From positions 3,619,001 to 3,683,000 of the forward strand of contig NC_086231.1 of NCBI RefSeq assembly GCF_036321145.2: a stretch of DNA of 64,000 nucleotides, read 5' to 3'. The notes under the pieces were generated by a model. The model was not told the DNA's origin and searched no databases. It was given only the letters and a program-made list of their open reading frames with translations. Of this stretch, positions 10,468 to 24,100 are shown one piece after another. The stretch's first letter is position 1. The number at the start of each line of letters is the position of its first letter. The stretch is from Pelmatolapia mariae. Lineage: Eukaryota > Chordata > Actinopteri > Cichliformes > Cichlidae. A program made the position numbers and the translations under genes.

Positions 10468-12875
10468 CTTGTCCAGCGCTCTGTGAGTTCTTACACCCGT
10501 CTCTGAGTTTGACCCAAACATGCCGCTGACGGATGAAGACAGATTCCAGCTGCAGTGAAGCGAACAGCAGCCAGGACGTGTGACCATAAATCAGTGAGCT
10601 GAGCACAGAGAAACCTGATTAAATACCAGCAGGAAGACAGTGAAAGATTCAGGAGCAGATGAAGTCAGAACGTCCTGGTTAAAACGCCATTATGTCCACA
10701 TTAGGTTAACACCTCTCTGCGATTCCTCGGGCGATTTCCTACACTCTGTAATTAGAGGCTGCGTAACCTTGTTACAATACATTATAGCTACACTTTACCT
10801 GCAGCGAGGCACTTACTGCAGCCTCACAATGGATGGATGGATGTCCTCGGTCCTGCTAGAGTGAGCACCACATGAGAAGCAACCGTTTGGATATTTACAC
10901 TCTGATGACAAATATAAACTGTCACCTGTGCTGCCTTTGTTTCCCCTGCAGCAACCGCTGCCTGCTCCACTCTGTGTGTAGAGGACGGCCACACAAAGGC
11001 TCAGAAATATAAGGAGGGTGTACACTGAGGGAAAATCAATCACAATCCAAACTGGAAGCAGCATTTTCTGTCTGAAGTGCATCTGACCTATTAAAAGTGG
11101 CTTAAAATATACACAACTGTTTAGTACTGACGTGACCATGTGACACGTTTAACCAGTTTTCCCCACATACGCCACAAAAGCAGCCTGACACGTCGTCAGC
11201 TCAGGCTCTGATGACTGCAAAAGTCAAAACACAGAAGATGAAGAGGAAATGTGTCTGTGAGTTAACCCAGCAGGGATACTATTACAAGGAATAACTGAGC
11301 ATAATTTTTTAAAAGCAACACAGGATGGCCTTAAAGCCTCGCATTATTAGACTACAGTATATATACTGAATGATTTCTGTGTTCCCTTTAAAGACATCAG
11401 TGAAAAAAAGTACAAATTGGTGCAGAAACACAAGTTATGAAGTGTCGGGTTCAAAAGTTTTTTGTGGGGGAATCCTCATCAGACATGCCGTATAATATTG
11501 AACTCTAGTCGTCACATGACGCCTGTGTCCAACCTAATACCAAAGCCAAGTCTCAGCCCTCAGACAGGTCTTTGAAGGAGTGTGAAGGAGTCACGATAAG
11601 CTGTAGTGTGGTGTGTTTGGGGGACGGCTGTAAATTGTAGCTCCAAAAACACGAGTTACACTCAGCTCAAACTGGCGGTGATCGAGTGAAAATGAAAACA
11701 GTGCTGCAGACACCTTCTTCATCCTCACAACCTTTACTTGTTGCTAAGCGATATTAATGCAATTCTTGGCAACTAAACAGGACTGAATTATGTTTTCCTG
11801 GCGGTCATGTTACCTTCGTATTGTTAAAAAACATCTTAAATCACAGCAGGAAGATTTGGGAGAGGCTGATAACAGCACAGCTCTTTCCACAATTTTGGGG
11901 GTTTGATGTGAACTTTGTAATTTACTCATCTGTTGTCTGATTTCATTGTGTAGCTTCTTTTTTGTTGTGAAAGTATGCACGCTGTGTGGGTGTTTGCACT
12001 GGGAGTACAGTAAATGAGCATGTGTGGGAGTTCTGGCTGCATCGATATATGTTTTTTTGTTTTTTTAAACTTGATGGAGAAAGTTGCAAGAAACCATGTG
12101 GTTAGAAGAAGCGTTTTAAATCTTCTGCTTCTTGCAAAGAAAAGACTTTGAAAATGTGCAAACTGTGCTTACGCTTAGATTAAGTCTGGCTCTCAACCAG
12201 TGCTTGTTGTATTTTGTGGTCAACATGAAAATGTCTCTATGTACTTACATATTAGTGTCTGCCCCCCTGGTCTTAAAAGTGCATTTAGAGGAGCAGGTGG
12301 AGTTAGAAGAGCTAGAATTTTAAAAAGAAGCTCAAACATTTGGAGCAGAAAATAAAGATGAGACTCTTCTTTGTTACACGCTCTTCATGGGAGGTTTGAT
12401 GAGTGCTGACTCAGCGTGAGATAAAGAAGACAAAGATTAAGGGCGAGAGGTGAGTCATACTCTGGCCATGATTCAGTCAGATGCACATTAACTGTCAAAA
12501 CGATCACAGCTTCCGTTAAAAATTTGTGTCTGTCATCAAAGGGGTCGTATTCAGCTAATTTTCAACCCCAAGAATAGCTCTGAGTGATTCACAGTTCAAA
12601 ATAATCCTTGTTTATGTCATGGTGAAACCCTCCCAGTTCATCCTCTGTCTGAAACAAGACGATTTAGCTCCTCCCAGCTTGTTTCTGATTGGTCGCTCAT
12701 CACAAACTGAAGGTTTTGGGGAATATATTATTTGCTTCTTTCCCCATCCATAATGTCCAGGATGGACATGGGTGGAGATGTCCACTCTTTATGACATCAC
12801 AAAGACCCAAGAGCAGAAAAAACTGTGAATCTGAGTGTTTAGGACAGTCTGAAGCCTGGCACATGTAACATAGAA

Positions 12876-13912
12876 CAGCGGTCCCCAACCCCCGGGCCTT
12901 GGACCGGTACCGGTTCGTGAGTCGTTTGGTACCGGGCCGCGAGAGTTGAGGCTCAGGTGTGAAATGTATGGTTTTCAGGATTTTTATCGGTTTTCAGCGT
13001 TATTTTGTTTTTTTGTTTTTTTTTTTGCCTGTCCCGTTTGGCTCTTTTGCCATCAGAATTATTGTCTAAAGGCGAAGAAAGATGCCCAACGGATTTACTT
13101 TACCAAATGGACCATCCCAGCCTTGCCGTAATGGTCTATTTGATTCACCTTTTATTGTTTATTTTATTTTCACTTGTTGAATACGGGACAGACTTGACTG
13201 AGGGAAAGAAAGGGGAGAAAGAAAGAGGGAAAGAAAAAAAACTGAGAAGAGGGACGGGGATAAAGGGCAAAAAACAAAAACCAACAGAATAAGCAGACAA
13301 AAAATACATATATCGATCACCTGGATCACCTGTTGAGAAAGAAAAAAGAAAGCAAGCAGAAGAAAACGAGAGTAATAGAATAAACAACATCACAATGATA
13401 TATGGGAATATAACAGTAAATACTAAATATTAAACATTATTGTGCAGCACGTAAGATCGACAGCGCACAGTGTGCTTTGAGGTAGGAGCCAAAAAGGGTG
13501 TAGTTTGTGTGTGTGATCACCTGTGTGTACACCTGTGAGCATGAACGCGCTTGTTTTTAAAAGGTTCCTTCATGTAATGATTTGCTAGAGGGTGTGGGGG
13601 GCCACTGTCCCGTCCTCCAGGGCATGAAGCAGGTATGGAGGAGATCAAACTCCAGACATCCAGAGGCCCCCAGAACACAAGAGACCAAGGAAGACCAACA
13701 GAGGGGCAGCCGCGCGTTATTTTGTTATCGTTTTTATCGTTAACTCGGTTTTCCTGGGTCTTTTCACGTGTGTTATGAGTAAATCTTCTTTTTTCCGGTA
13801 CCGGTACTAGTTTTATTTTGTTGTATTTATCCGCGACACCTTAAAGGCCGGTCCGTGAAAATATTGTCGGGCATAAACCGGTCCGTGGCGCAAAAAAGGT
13901 TGGGGACCGCTG
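12876..13912. mobile_element. hAT-type nonautonomous element A (1037 bp)
   Basis: The ends CAGCGGTCCCCAACC and GGTTGGGGACCGCTG are a perfect 15-bp terminal inverted repeat. The flanks ACATAGAA (12868-12875 and 13913-13920) are a perfect 8-bp target duplication, diagnostic of the hAT superfamily. The interior has pyrimidine-rich and purine-rich tracts and no transposase. Element B at 14653-14971 is a shorter relative in opposite orientation, and 39144-39604 is a third copy. Confidence 0.9.
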
Positions 13913-14652
13913 ACATAGAAGGAAGGAGGAGAAGGATAAACTGTGCAGCCTGAACTGCATAGGTTTCCTCTATGTGTGCATGACGTATAGATGCAAGAAT
14001 AAGAATAAAACTTGATTGTTTGAGTGAGTGATAGTAGAACAGAGGGGGATTATTTATCATTGTTAGTGATACTGTATCGCAGTACTTACTCCTCACTAGA
14101 AGGCTGCGGTTGCTGAATATAAAGCAGCTCTCATGTAACTGAATCTGGACCGTAAAGATCGCATGTACTCAGAAAACCATGCGTCGATAAATTCTCTTTG
14201 AAAAAAAAAACATTGAGAAATGCCTCTGAGCTTCGGCCCAGCAGAACCAAGGCTGAAAACACCGATTTAAGTTAGGAAACGTCACTTTGAATTGGCTTTT
14301 CCATCTCTGATGTCTTTTCCTTTTAAGATGATTACATTTTAATGCTTTTTTCTGTCTTACTCACAGATTCACATGAAAAGTGAGACAAGAATCAAGAAGG
14401 GGGGGATAATGAGAAGTCTTCACAGAAACTGCTGACGATCTGTGTTTGTGTCCTGTGGAGATTTAATTCAAAGCTGAACTGATTTTTATTTCTGAGCACA
14501 GCTTAGCTGTTTGGGTTTTATCCATATACGTTCACAGTTTTCGAAATTAACCAGCAATTTTATCACAAATGACTTACACAAAGGGAAACTGTTGCAGCAG
14601 AGACATGCAGGGATGCGATGAAAGGAAATGAATGGTGACAGATGGTTTAGGA

Positions 14653-14971
14653 CAGCGGTCCCCAACCTTTTTTGCGCCACGGACCGGTTTGTGCCCGACA
14701 ATATTTTCACGGACCGGCCTTTAAGGTGTCGCGGATAAATACAACAAAATAAAACTAGTACCGGTACCGGAAAAAAGAAGATTTATTCATAACACACGTG
14801 AAAAGACCCAGGAAAACCGAGTTAACGAAAAAAACGATAACAAAATAACGCTAAAAACCGATAAAAACCCTGAAAACCATACATTTCACACCCGAGTCTC
14901 ACTCTCGCGGCCCAGTACCAAATGACTCACGGACCGGTACCGGTCCGTGGCCCGGGGGTTGGGGACCGCTG
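14653..14971. mobile_element. hAT-type nonautonomous element B (319 bp), inverted relative to A
   Basis: Same 15-bp terminal repeats as element A. It starts with A's right-end sequence (CCTTTTTTGCGCCACGG), so it lies in the other orientation. Target duplication GTTTAGGA/GTTTAGTA matches at 7 of 8 bases. It retains both ends of A but lacks roughly 700 bases of interior, as in an internal-deletion derivative. Confidence 0.88.
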
Positions 14972-15188
14972 GTTTAGTATATTGGCATGATGTGGTAAAT
15001 ATGTTGGAAAGGGTATGTTTACAGGACTCAGGCTAACATACTGATAGATCAGACTCACAGTTTCTTTTTTATCTACATCATGTCTTTTAATAATGTAACC
15101 ACAAAATTAAATGTCTTTAAAATGTGTCACAGTGGTGTTTTTCAGTTTGTGTTTATTTCATTGTCTTTGTGTCTCAGCTGATCTAACC

Positions 15189-18100
15189 ATGGGGAAGGAG
15201 AGTCTGCCCAGCTGGGCTCACCAGGACTCTGACGAGGGTCTCGTCCACGTGAACGTCGGAGGTCTGAAGAGGAGCCTCTGTTCCAGCACGCTGAAGAAAT
15301 TCCCAGACACCAGACTGGGAAAGCTGCTGGCATGTGACTCAGAGGAGGCCATACTGCAGGTGGGCTGATGTGTTTGGGTGTGAGTGGGATACGACTGACA
15401 CGAGACGTGATGGATTTTTGCTTGACTTACTAAAAGCCCACCTGCTTCTCCTCTTCTTCACTCTTTCTCTGTCGTATTCCCACCTTTCCTGCTATAGGTG
15501 TGTGATGACTATGATGTGCAGGAGAAGGAGTTTTACTTTGATAGGAATCCCGGCCTGTTCCCTTACGTCATCCACTTCTACCAGACTGGCAAACTTCACA
15601 TCATGGAGGAGCTGTGCGTCTTCTCCTTCAGGTCTGTCTGAGCCACATTCATTTTAACATCCTCATCCCTCTGCATCCCAGAGAACCTTTACACCTGTCA
15701 TACCAATCTAGCTGTAACTGATTGTGGACGTTTGTGACTCAAACAAAGGTGTTAGTCAGCCAAGTTCAGTTTTTCTTGGTTTAGCTCGTCTGTCCTGTAA
15801 TCAGACACAGCAGCTGCTAACGGACTTCACTGTTCATTGTTGCTTTGCATAAAAACTTTAAAGCCTAAAAACATAAACAGTAACATGAATTCATCAACTC
15901 TACACAATCGTGTAAAATTTAAACAGCTGATCCTTGAAAAAAGTCACAAACCCAAACTACTAAGACTAAGTTGTAACATCTCACCTCTTCTTATTCATGA
16001 TCTCACACACTGAAGCACTGCTGTTGTGCACAAATGTGACATCATTTACAGTCGCTGAGGGTGTAGCGCTTGTGGTGGAGGTTTTGATTGGTCCTGTGTC
16101 ATGTCCTGGACATGAACGCAAAGACTGAGCTCCACGGTTCTTGTTGGATTGTTTTTGTTTTACTTTTCTTTAACTTTTGTTAAACTGAGGTTTGCTCAAA
16201 AAATTGTTTGGTTACCTTCAGGAACACATCCTGGTTTTCACACCAAAGCAAATCTGCAAATCTTGTAGTGGATCTTCAGGTGTGCAGTGTTATATTGTGC
16301 TGGAAAGAACGAGCAGAGATTTAACGTGAATTAGGCCTTTGGCCTGCTTGCATATGTCCTTTGTTTATGCAGCATAATTATAGGAGTCATGGATCCATTT
16401 AGTGCACTAATAACATTGGAAGCAGATGAGAGAAAAAACACATGGAAATCATTTTATTTTGATGTAGTTTGTGTGACTTTTTTGCACTTTTCTTTTAATA
16501 ATGCATAGATAACCTTGATTTAGCTTCTATTCCGCGCACAGCCAGGAGATCGAGTACTGGGGCATCAATGAGTTCTTCCTGGACAGCTGCTGTAGTTACC
16601 GTTACCACGACCGCAAGCTGGAGAGCAGCCGACATCGCAGCTGGGACGATGAGAGCGACGCCAGCAGTGTAGACACATCTGTGGACGAGATATCTGACTT
16701 AAACAAGTAAAAGACACACAGCTGCACTTTCTTTCTTCTTTTTTTAAAATAAATTATTAACTCACTGCCTTTTTCCACCCTCGCAGAGACATGCAGCACT
16801 TCCAGGAAGTGCGTTATGGGAACATCAGGAAGTGTTTGTGGTTGACGCTGGAGAACCCGGGATACTCCATCCCCAGCAAGCTCTTCAGTCTGCTCTCCAT
16901 CGGAGTGGTGCTCACATCCATCGCCACCATGTGTATCAACAGCATGCCAGAGTATCAGGTGGGTACGGCGGGCTCAAAACGTAGAGACCAAACAAAACGG
17001 TTCAGTCAGCTTTCAGCAGGAAGCCTCTGTTGGCTTCATCTTGCTGATTTAGGCTCACATGAAGACAATTAAAATAATTAACACTTTTCATCCACAGTTT
17101 CATTAAAACAGTTTGTTTGCTTCTCAGAGTCAAACTCAGTGAAATCAAAAAGACAAACTAATTTTGTGTGACTTACACTCGCCTAATATTACCAAAGATG
17201 TCTTTCACAAAGAGCCTTAAATCCGCTTTGAGAAAGACAGAAAAACATGCTTGAAACAACCTTATGAACTGAAAACAAAGTAAAATACTGATTATTGTTT
17301 GGATCCAAACAGAGTGACGCTAAAAGTCAGCTCTGTAAACCTGTGCCAAAGTACCCGGGTCCAGTTCACAGGGACAGTGATGTCCTGGCCAGCTCCTCCA
17401 GCTTTTTAAGGAAGTAAACTGAGATATAATCTCTCCAGTGTGTCCTGTAACTGCTCAGACAGTCTGCAGAGGAAGTTCATTTCCTTCATTTGTGACCTCA
17501 CTCTTTCAGTAAGTGGCCAAAGGTGATGGTGGGAAACTAAATGAAACAGTAAATCAACAGCTTGGACACGCAGCTTTCTGTGGTTTAGATTTTTCTTAAC
17601 TTTTCCTGATTAAGTCCCAAAACACATGAACAACTATTTACATAAAGATAATTACAGAAGAATAAAGTACCAATAAAATGATTTAATCAGTCAGATAGAT
17701 TAACCCTGTTTTACTTGTGTTTTATTTAAATTCTTGATGCCTTATTGAGTCTATTTTTTAACTGTCGTTGAAAAGATACATAAATAAAAATTTGTGTTTG
17801 TAATCATTTCAAAATAAAAATATCTAATGGGCTCTCAAATTTTAATACAAATGAAATCACTAAATGTTTAATTGAAAACACTTTTAGAAACTGTCCTCTG
17901 TCCTTTTTTTCTCCCAGACTTTTGATTCTGATGGAAAGTTGATTGAAGAGCCGACCATGCAGGCGCTGGAGGTGTTCTGCTCCTGCTGGTTCACCTTCGA
18001 GGTGAGGTGATTAAAACTAAGCATGCTGTGAACTGTTTTATTGTGCACTAAAAACTCACTAGGTCTAATATTTAAGGTTGTGTATAAGGGCATTTCCCAT

Positions 18101-21100
18101 GCACGTCAATGAGAAGAAAAAAAGTAATAAACTTAACTGTGTATCAGTTAAGCAAACAATAAAGATAATATGCTTTAAAATGATCATAAATATTTATATG
18201 GCAGTTTTAATCTCACGCTGGAGATTTGTCAAAGGGAAGATGAAACACAGCACAGAGTTTAAAAAATGTCTTTGCAGGGATGAAGGCACTTTAAATACTC
18301 CTGAACGATAGCAACGTACTACACAGTGAAGACAGGAAACACAGAACAGAGAGGATCACTCCGAAAATATACGGAGCAGGAAGTGAAAAAAAACAGAGAA
18401 ACAGGTCGTGAAGGAAGACACAGGGACAACTTCACAAAGACTAACAGAGTAAATACAGCAGAGAGAGAAAGGTACACTAGGAGGGAATTAAACTTATGGA
18501 AGCCAAGTGAGGAAATACCCTTCAAAATAAAACAGGAAGAATGTCAGTTTGAGGTTTGAGCCCGACCCACGTTCCTTTTACTGTGTATCTTTACCTGCTC
18601 TCTCTCCCCTCTTTACTGCTGTCCTATCAAATAAAATAAAAAATACCCCTCAAATAAATCTTTAAAATAAAGAAGGAAGTAAAATGAAAGGAAGACAAAG
18701 AACATCACACAAAGATGCAGGGAACTCACGAGGCACAGAGAAAAAAACCCTTAAAGAATGCAAAGTCAGACCATGATGAGCTGTTACATACTTCATTTAA
18801 TTTGTTTGACTTCTGTGCATCAGTTTAATTTTATTACTTTGTTTAAACCAAACACAAATTCCAGGCACAGTTAAAATACCTAAACTTAAATATTAGGCCC
18901 AAATATGTCAGTGCTGATAGAGACGCTGAACACAGAGGACAGTGACAAACGCTGAGTGTTTGTGATCTCTTTGAGGTCGTCACGCGGCTGCTGCTCGCAC
19001 CAAACAGGAAGAAGTTCTTCCATCACCCTCTGAACATTATTGACTTGGTGTCTGTGGTTCCCATCTACGTCACTCTGGTCTTTGACATGACTGTAGGATC
19101 CGAGTCCGAGCTGGGCAACCTGGGACGACTCATACAGGTCTGTGCTGTGGATGTGGACCGCATGCTGCTCTGGTAAAAATGTACCAAAGGATTCGTCACA
19201 TTTGTCATAATTGCTCAGTAAAGGCTGTGATAGTTTGTATTTATGGTGACAGTGTCTGATATGCAGTATTAATCTCATCCCATCAAAGAGCACACTGTTA
19301 ATATTACATGCACCATCTGTGGAGGTTCTGCTAGCCTAAAACTGAGACAGTATTAATAACTGCAGACCATGTTGAGTGAGATCACACAAGCAACAACAAC
19401 CAGTTCTTGGACCACACTCATTTTATATTACACACGATGAAGAGAAAGTGCATGTTTACTCACAGGTCAACACAGTGTCATTACTGAGGCTCTGCCTGCA
19501 CCGCCCTGTGCAACGTCTGTCCCGCTTCTTACCCCATAACATCACTTTTTCATGTTTAGTCAGGACTACTTAGTGTCACACTTTTATTCTCCTGTAGCAG
19601 GAGGAAACTAAGGCTTATGGATTGTAGCTCCATTAGTCTGATATATTTCCAGGTCCTGAATGACAGTCTAGCATATTTTAATCAGCATTTCATGGATCTG
19701 TGTGGCTAATTAGTGCACCACTATGATACATGTGTAACTGGAGCTATTTCTCAATCAATATTTCTGAAATGACAAACACATTCAAATGCCACACCACAAA
19801 CCTTGCTCTTTATAACAATGACGTACAGTTCATTTTAAATTTAAAACATCGGGGTCAGTGATTTTTTTAGGGTTTCGTTTCACATTCGAGTAACTTTTTA
19901 TGATTCACAGTTCAAAACAATTATATTTAATGAGGCGCCTCATTTCACCCACTGTTGAACCCGTTATCACACCAGTATCATACAGGCCGCCTGGACTTAT
20001 TTTATAATTCTGGCTGTAAAATTATAAAATAATTCTCATCTTTCAGGAACCATTTAAATTTTTTCTGTAGCCCAGTGTGGTTGAGGAGTTACAGTAATGT
20101 GAAGCACACATGTGAAGCTGATTTTTCTTTGTTTAGACGGCAGTACCTTGTGAATGCTTTGTGCTTCCCTGATGCCCCAAATATCTCCCTAAAGCTCGTC
20201 TTGTCTTCTTTCTGAAACGGGTTGAATTTTGTCTCTAGCAGAAGCAGTAACAGAGTTACTGTCATTTAAAGAGCACTAAAAATAAGATGGGCCTGCTGCC
20301 GAGCTAATGCTAGGGTCTTTAACACCAACATGTCTTTGATGCAACTTTCTTCCGATTGGCTGTTCCTCGCAAACAAAAGCTTAGAGCACATGGTAGGTGT
20401 GGCTTCTGTGCTCATACCATATTAGAAAAAAAACACCGTCTGAAAGCAGTCTGAAGCTCACGGCGATTACTCGTCCGTACACTGACCCCATTATTTGAAG
20501 CTTCGTGACTCCACCGTTGGATCAGTGTAGTGAATGTCTGCAGCTGCTGCCGTGCAGCCAGAGTTACTCAGACTCTTTTTAAAGATTCAGACTCATACTC
20601 CACTCTGTGTCCTCCCAGGTGTTCAGGTTAATGAGGATCTTCAGAGTGTTAAAGTTGGCGCGACACTCGACAGGCCTGCGATCACTGGGAGCAACGCTGC
20701 GGGTGAGTCGGGACTCTGTCTGCTCCCACAGACACACAAAGTTTTGTAACGTGTGGCTCTCTGACACACAGCGACATTAGCCAGCCGTACAAACAACGTG
20801 ACTGATTTTTATTTTGTAGTTTTGTGACATTTTGCTCTGTTGACCTTTCTGTAGACGCCTCAGATACAGGTTGATGGATTGTGAGCAGATCTCAGCTGAT
20901 ATGATGCACACTGTTTTGGAGATGACACACAAAAAAGACAACTGAAGGAAACAAAAGTTTGCATGTGGGCTGCAGTTTTTAACACAAGATCTCACTGATG
21001 TTCACTTGTTGTTGAGTTTAGGGGAATTGTGTCAGTTTGAGATGTTTGAGATGGAAGAAAAACAACATTAGGAAACACATGACTTAGCAATTCCAATTAG

Positions 21101-24100
21101 TTCGCATTGCTGTGGATGGTTTCCAATTCAAATAATGCTTTCAAGGTATAAGTTGGATTAGTGAGGTCATCTGTAAAAGCCTTGAAGCTAGCACAATCTA
21201 TGGTGGCAACATTTACACTTTAAGTCATGTTTAAACACTAATCTGCCATCTGCTCAGAATTTCCTTATGCAACCTTTAACATCTGATGGAAATTTGGTTT
21301 TATATTTTAAATCAGTCCAAGCAACTTTTTTGTGCACATGTTTAGTATCATGTGTGATGTATCAGTGACAACAGCGGGGAAAATAGATGCACCATCCCAA
21401 TTCCTAAAATTGGGATGGTGCATGAAATGTTTTTGTAAACCTCATAAACCCAAAGTTTATTCACAGAAAACTTGTTTAAACCGAGCTCAGAGAGACCGTT
21501 TCTCAGAAGTAAATTATTTCAGAATAATGTTCCTGAATATAAAATTGTGAGGGCTGTGAATATCTCCTCATCTACGGTGCAAAATGTCATCAAAAATAAT
21601 CAGAGAATTGGGAGAAATCTGTGTGTGCAGGGTCGGTTCTGCCTATGAACACAACTCACCGTGCCATATGCGCGGGACGGCAGGTTAAAGCTCTATCGTG
21701 CAAACAAGAAGCCGTATGGGAACGTGATCCAGGAACACCGCTGTCTCTCATAGCTGATTAAAATTGGACTGAGGCAACGTGAAAAACTGTTCTGAGGTCA
21801 GACGAACTGAAATGTGAAATTCTATTTGGAAATCATGGATGCTACGGCCTCTGGACTAAAGAGAAGAGGAAACATCTGGCTTGTTATCAGCACACAGTTC
21901 AAAAACCTGCATCTCTGATGGTATTACATATGCTTCCATCCAGACGACATCTTTTCCAGGGAAGGCCTTCCTATTCCCGCAGCATGGCTCCGGATAGAAG
22001 AGTCTGAGTGCTGAAGTGGCCAGCCTGCAGTCCGGACCTTTCACCAACTGAAAATCACTTCTCGCCTGTTGCACATGCCGACCATCTGAGGATTAGTGAT
22101 TAGTTTTAAAGACCTGCTCGAGCCAAACCTCTCAGACTGTGATCAGTCAGCATACCTGTTAAGCCACTCACCTGCAACAGACGTCTTTTCCAGGATTTCC
22201 AAGCTGGTCTGTGTGCACTGAGAAAGGAACTGAGGAAACTTACCTGCCTGTCCACCCTCCACCGCTCCTCCTGTCCCTCCGAGGATGTCAGGATATTCTA
22301 ACCACACCTCTGCTCTGGCTCTGACCGAGTCTTCTCTCCTTTGTTGACAAAACAGCCGCCTGAATCACCGTCCTGTGATTCATCAGCCTCAGGTCCTGCT
22401 GCCTTTTAAATCTTGTGTAAATACATTTGTTAAACAGCTCTGTCGGTTGCTGGGTTGTGAATGCAGAGTCCAGAACTTTGGAGTCACCTTTGACTTATGA
22501 CAGCTGGTCTCCTGAGTTCCCAGATGTTTATGGACTCATAATGCATGCATGTGGGAATGCATGGCCTGTCCCAGCATTCTGAGATGGACTACTGTCATCA
22601 AATTCAAAATGAGCATTTATTTTTCTTAAAATGAGATATTTTGTCAATTCTATTGTGAACATAATCTGATATTATGAAAACTGTAATCCATGTATTCTGT
22701 TTTATTCGACATGTTTTGGAGGTGGGGTTGTTGATGAAGGATCAGGGACCACAATCTACGACGGCGCTGCTCCTCCTGGTTTTCATTACATCTGCACGTT
22801 GTGTTTCCGTCTCATCTCCTATACCATGAGCTTGTTCCTTCCAGCAGAGATGAGCAGAGGATTATTAAAGCCTTTATTAAAGTGCAGCACCGCTTTAATA
22901 AAGTTCCTGATCCGTGACCGGCATTCGAAATGAAGCACTGAGAGCTTATTTGGTCTCTTTCCTGCATATCAAGTAATGAAAAAGCCTTTAACTCAAAACA
23001 TTAGTTTAATGTTTAGTTTGATCTTGAAAATGGAAAAGAAAACATTTCAGAAGTAACGCATAATCTAATGAAAAAGGAGTTCTCTGAAAAAAGACCAGCT
23101 TCATTGTGAATTGATTTTTACTGCTGCTTATTTGTGGAAATGCTCCATTTCTCAGATAACTGATTTTTTTTTACTCCACTGACTGTTTGTTTGCATAGAA
23201 AGTTTTTTTTTTTTCTCTTAGATTTGTTTTTCATAGTGTACAGGGATCCACATTTCTTTATTTTTTACACTTCTTTTTCAGCATCATCCTTCTTAATTTT
23301 AATAAAGCTGACATTTGTTTCCTTTAAAGCAGGGGTGGGGGCCATTTCATTTTTTACAAAGTTCTTCAAGGGCCATACTATTATGAACACATACTCCAGG
23401 ATGCAAAAGTCTGTAAGTACCGTGTTACTAAGCCTCATGAGGTTTCAGCTTCTTGGCTATTAATGCACTCACCACAAAACTTCCACATGTAATATTCTCT
23501 GTGTCGGTCTGTGGTCGTGTGAAAGCTGCTTGTTAAGGACTCAAACTCCGGGGAAGAGCATTAACGTTGAGCTGAGAGCACATTTATCCTCTCAGCTCAT
23601 CATGTTTAGCATGTTTCGAACTGTAATGGCGCCGGCGCCTCGCCACAAACTGGGCACAGCGACTTGCCTTTCACTTAAACACAGAAAAAATCAGGTGTCC
23701 ATTTTTCCTGGAATACGCAGCGTTCTGCATCCACCTTCGTTTTCATGACAGCTGCCACGATTCGTCCTTTGTTGTCAATCACGTAATGACGTACATCACG
23801 TGCTGTATTCACTCACCCTGATTTTGACTTGGACGTACATAGCCGTCTGTTTTATCTCAGAAAACTAATGACTGTCAGTGTTTTTTTCCATATTTTTTGC
23901 ATATATAAAATATATGCATTTTATTGCTTTGCAGTCCGATTGAAACGGTCTCGCACACGGCCCAGAGGCCGGATGTTCCCCACCCCTACTTTAAACTGTG
24001 TTAAATTCTGCTGTGTTGTCAGATTGTGTTGCTCATTGCTTTCAGTAGGAAGTTCACTGATTGCTGGCAGGATTATAAAAGGTTATGGGCAGAGTTCCCT

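Larger units (their letters stand above)
7530..15177 (+). other. kcns1 intron 1 (inferred), transposon-rich
   Basis: A 7.6-kb inferred leader intron. It holds a dispersed repeat (8101-8130), the Penelope-like element (8538-9720), an (ATT)n run (10443-10467) and two hAT elements of one family in opposite orientation (12876-13912 and 14653-14971). The stretch 9732-12875 has no coding frame I can assign. Bases 12581-12850 share GATTCACAGTTCAAAA with 19902-19917, so another dispersed repeat is likely. Confidence 0.55.

Noticed and set aside
13005..13393. Overlapping frames on both strands in a K/E/R-rich or Ser/Phe-rich stretch
   Set aside because: They are produced by the purine-rich tract inside hAT element A; low complexity and no homology signal.
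15111..15188. Upstream extension of the first kcns1 coding exon (FFSLCLFHCLCV, signal-peptide-like)
   Set aside because: It is the pyrimidine tract and acceptor of the preceding intron; Kv subunits have cytosolic N-termini.
15360..15657. Read-through frame after kcns1 exon 1 and over exon 2 in another frame
   Set aside because: The true frame is set by the GT donor at 15360 and the T1 domain in exon 15498-15631.
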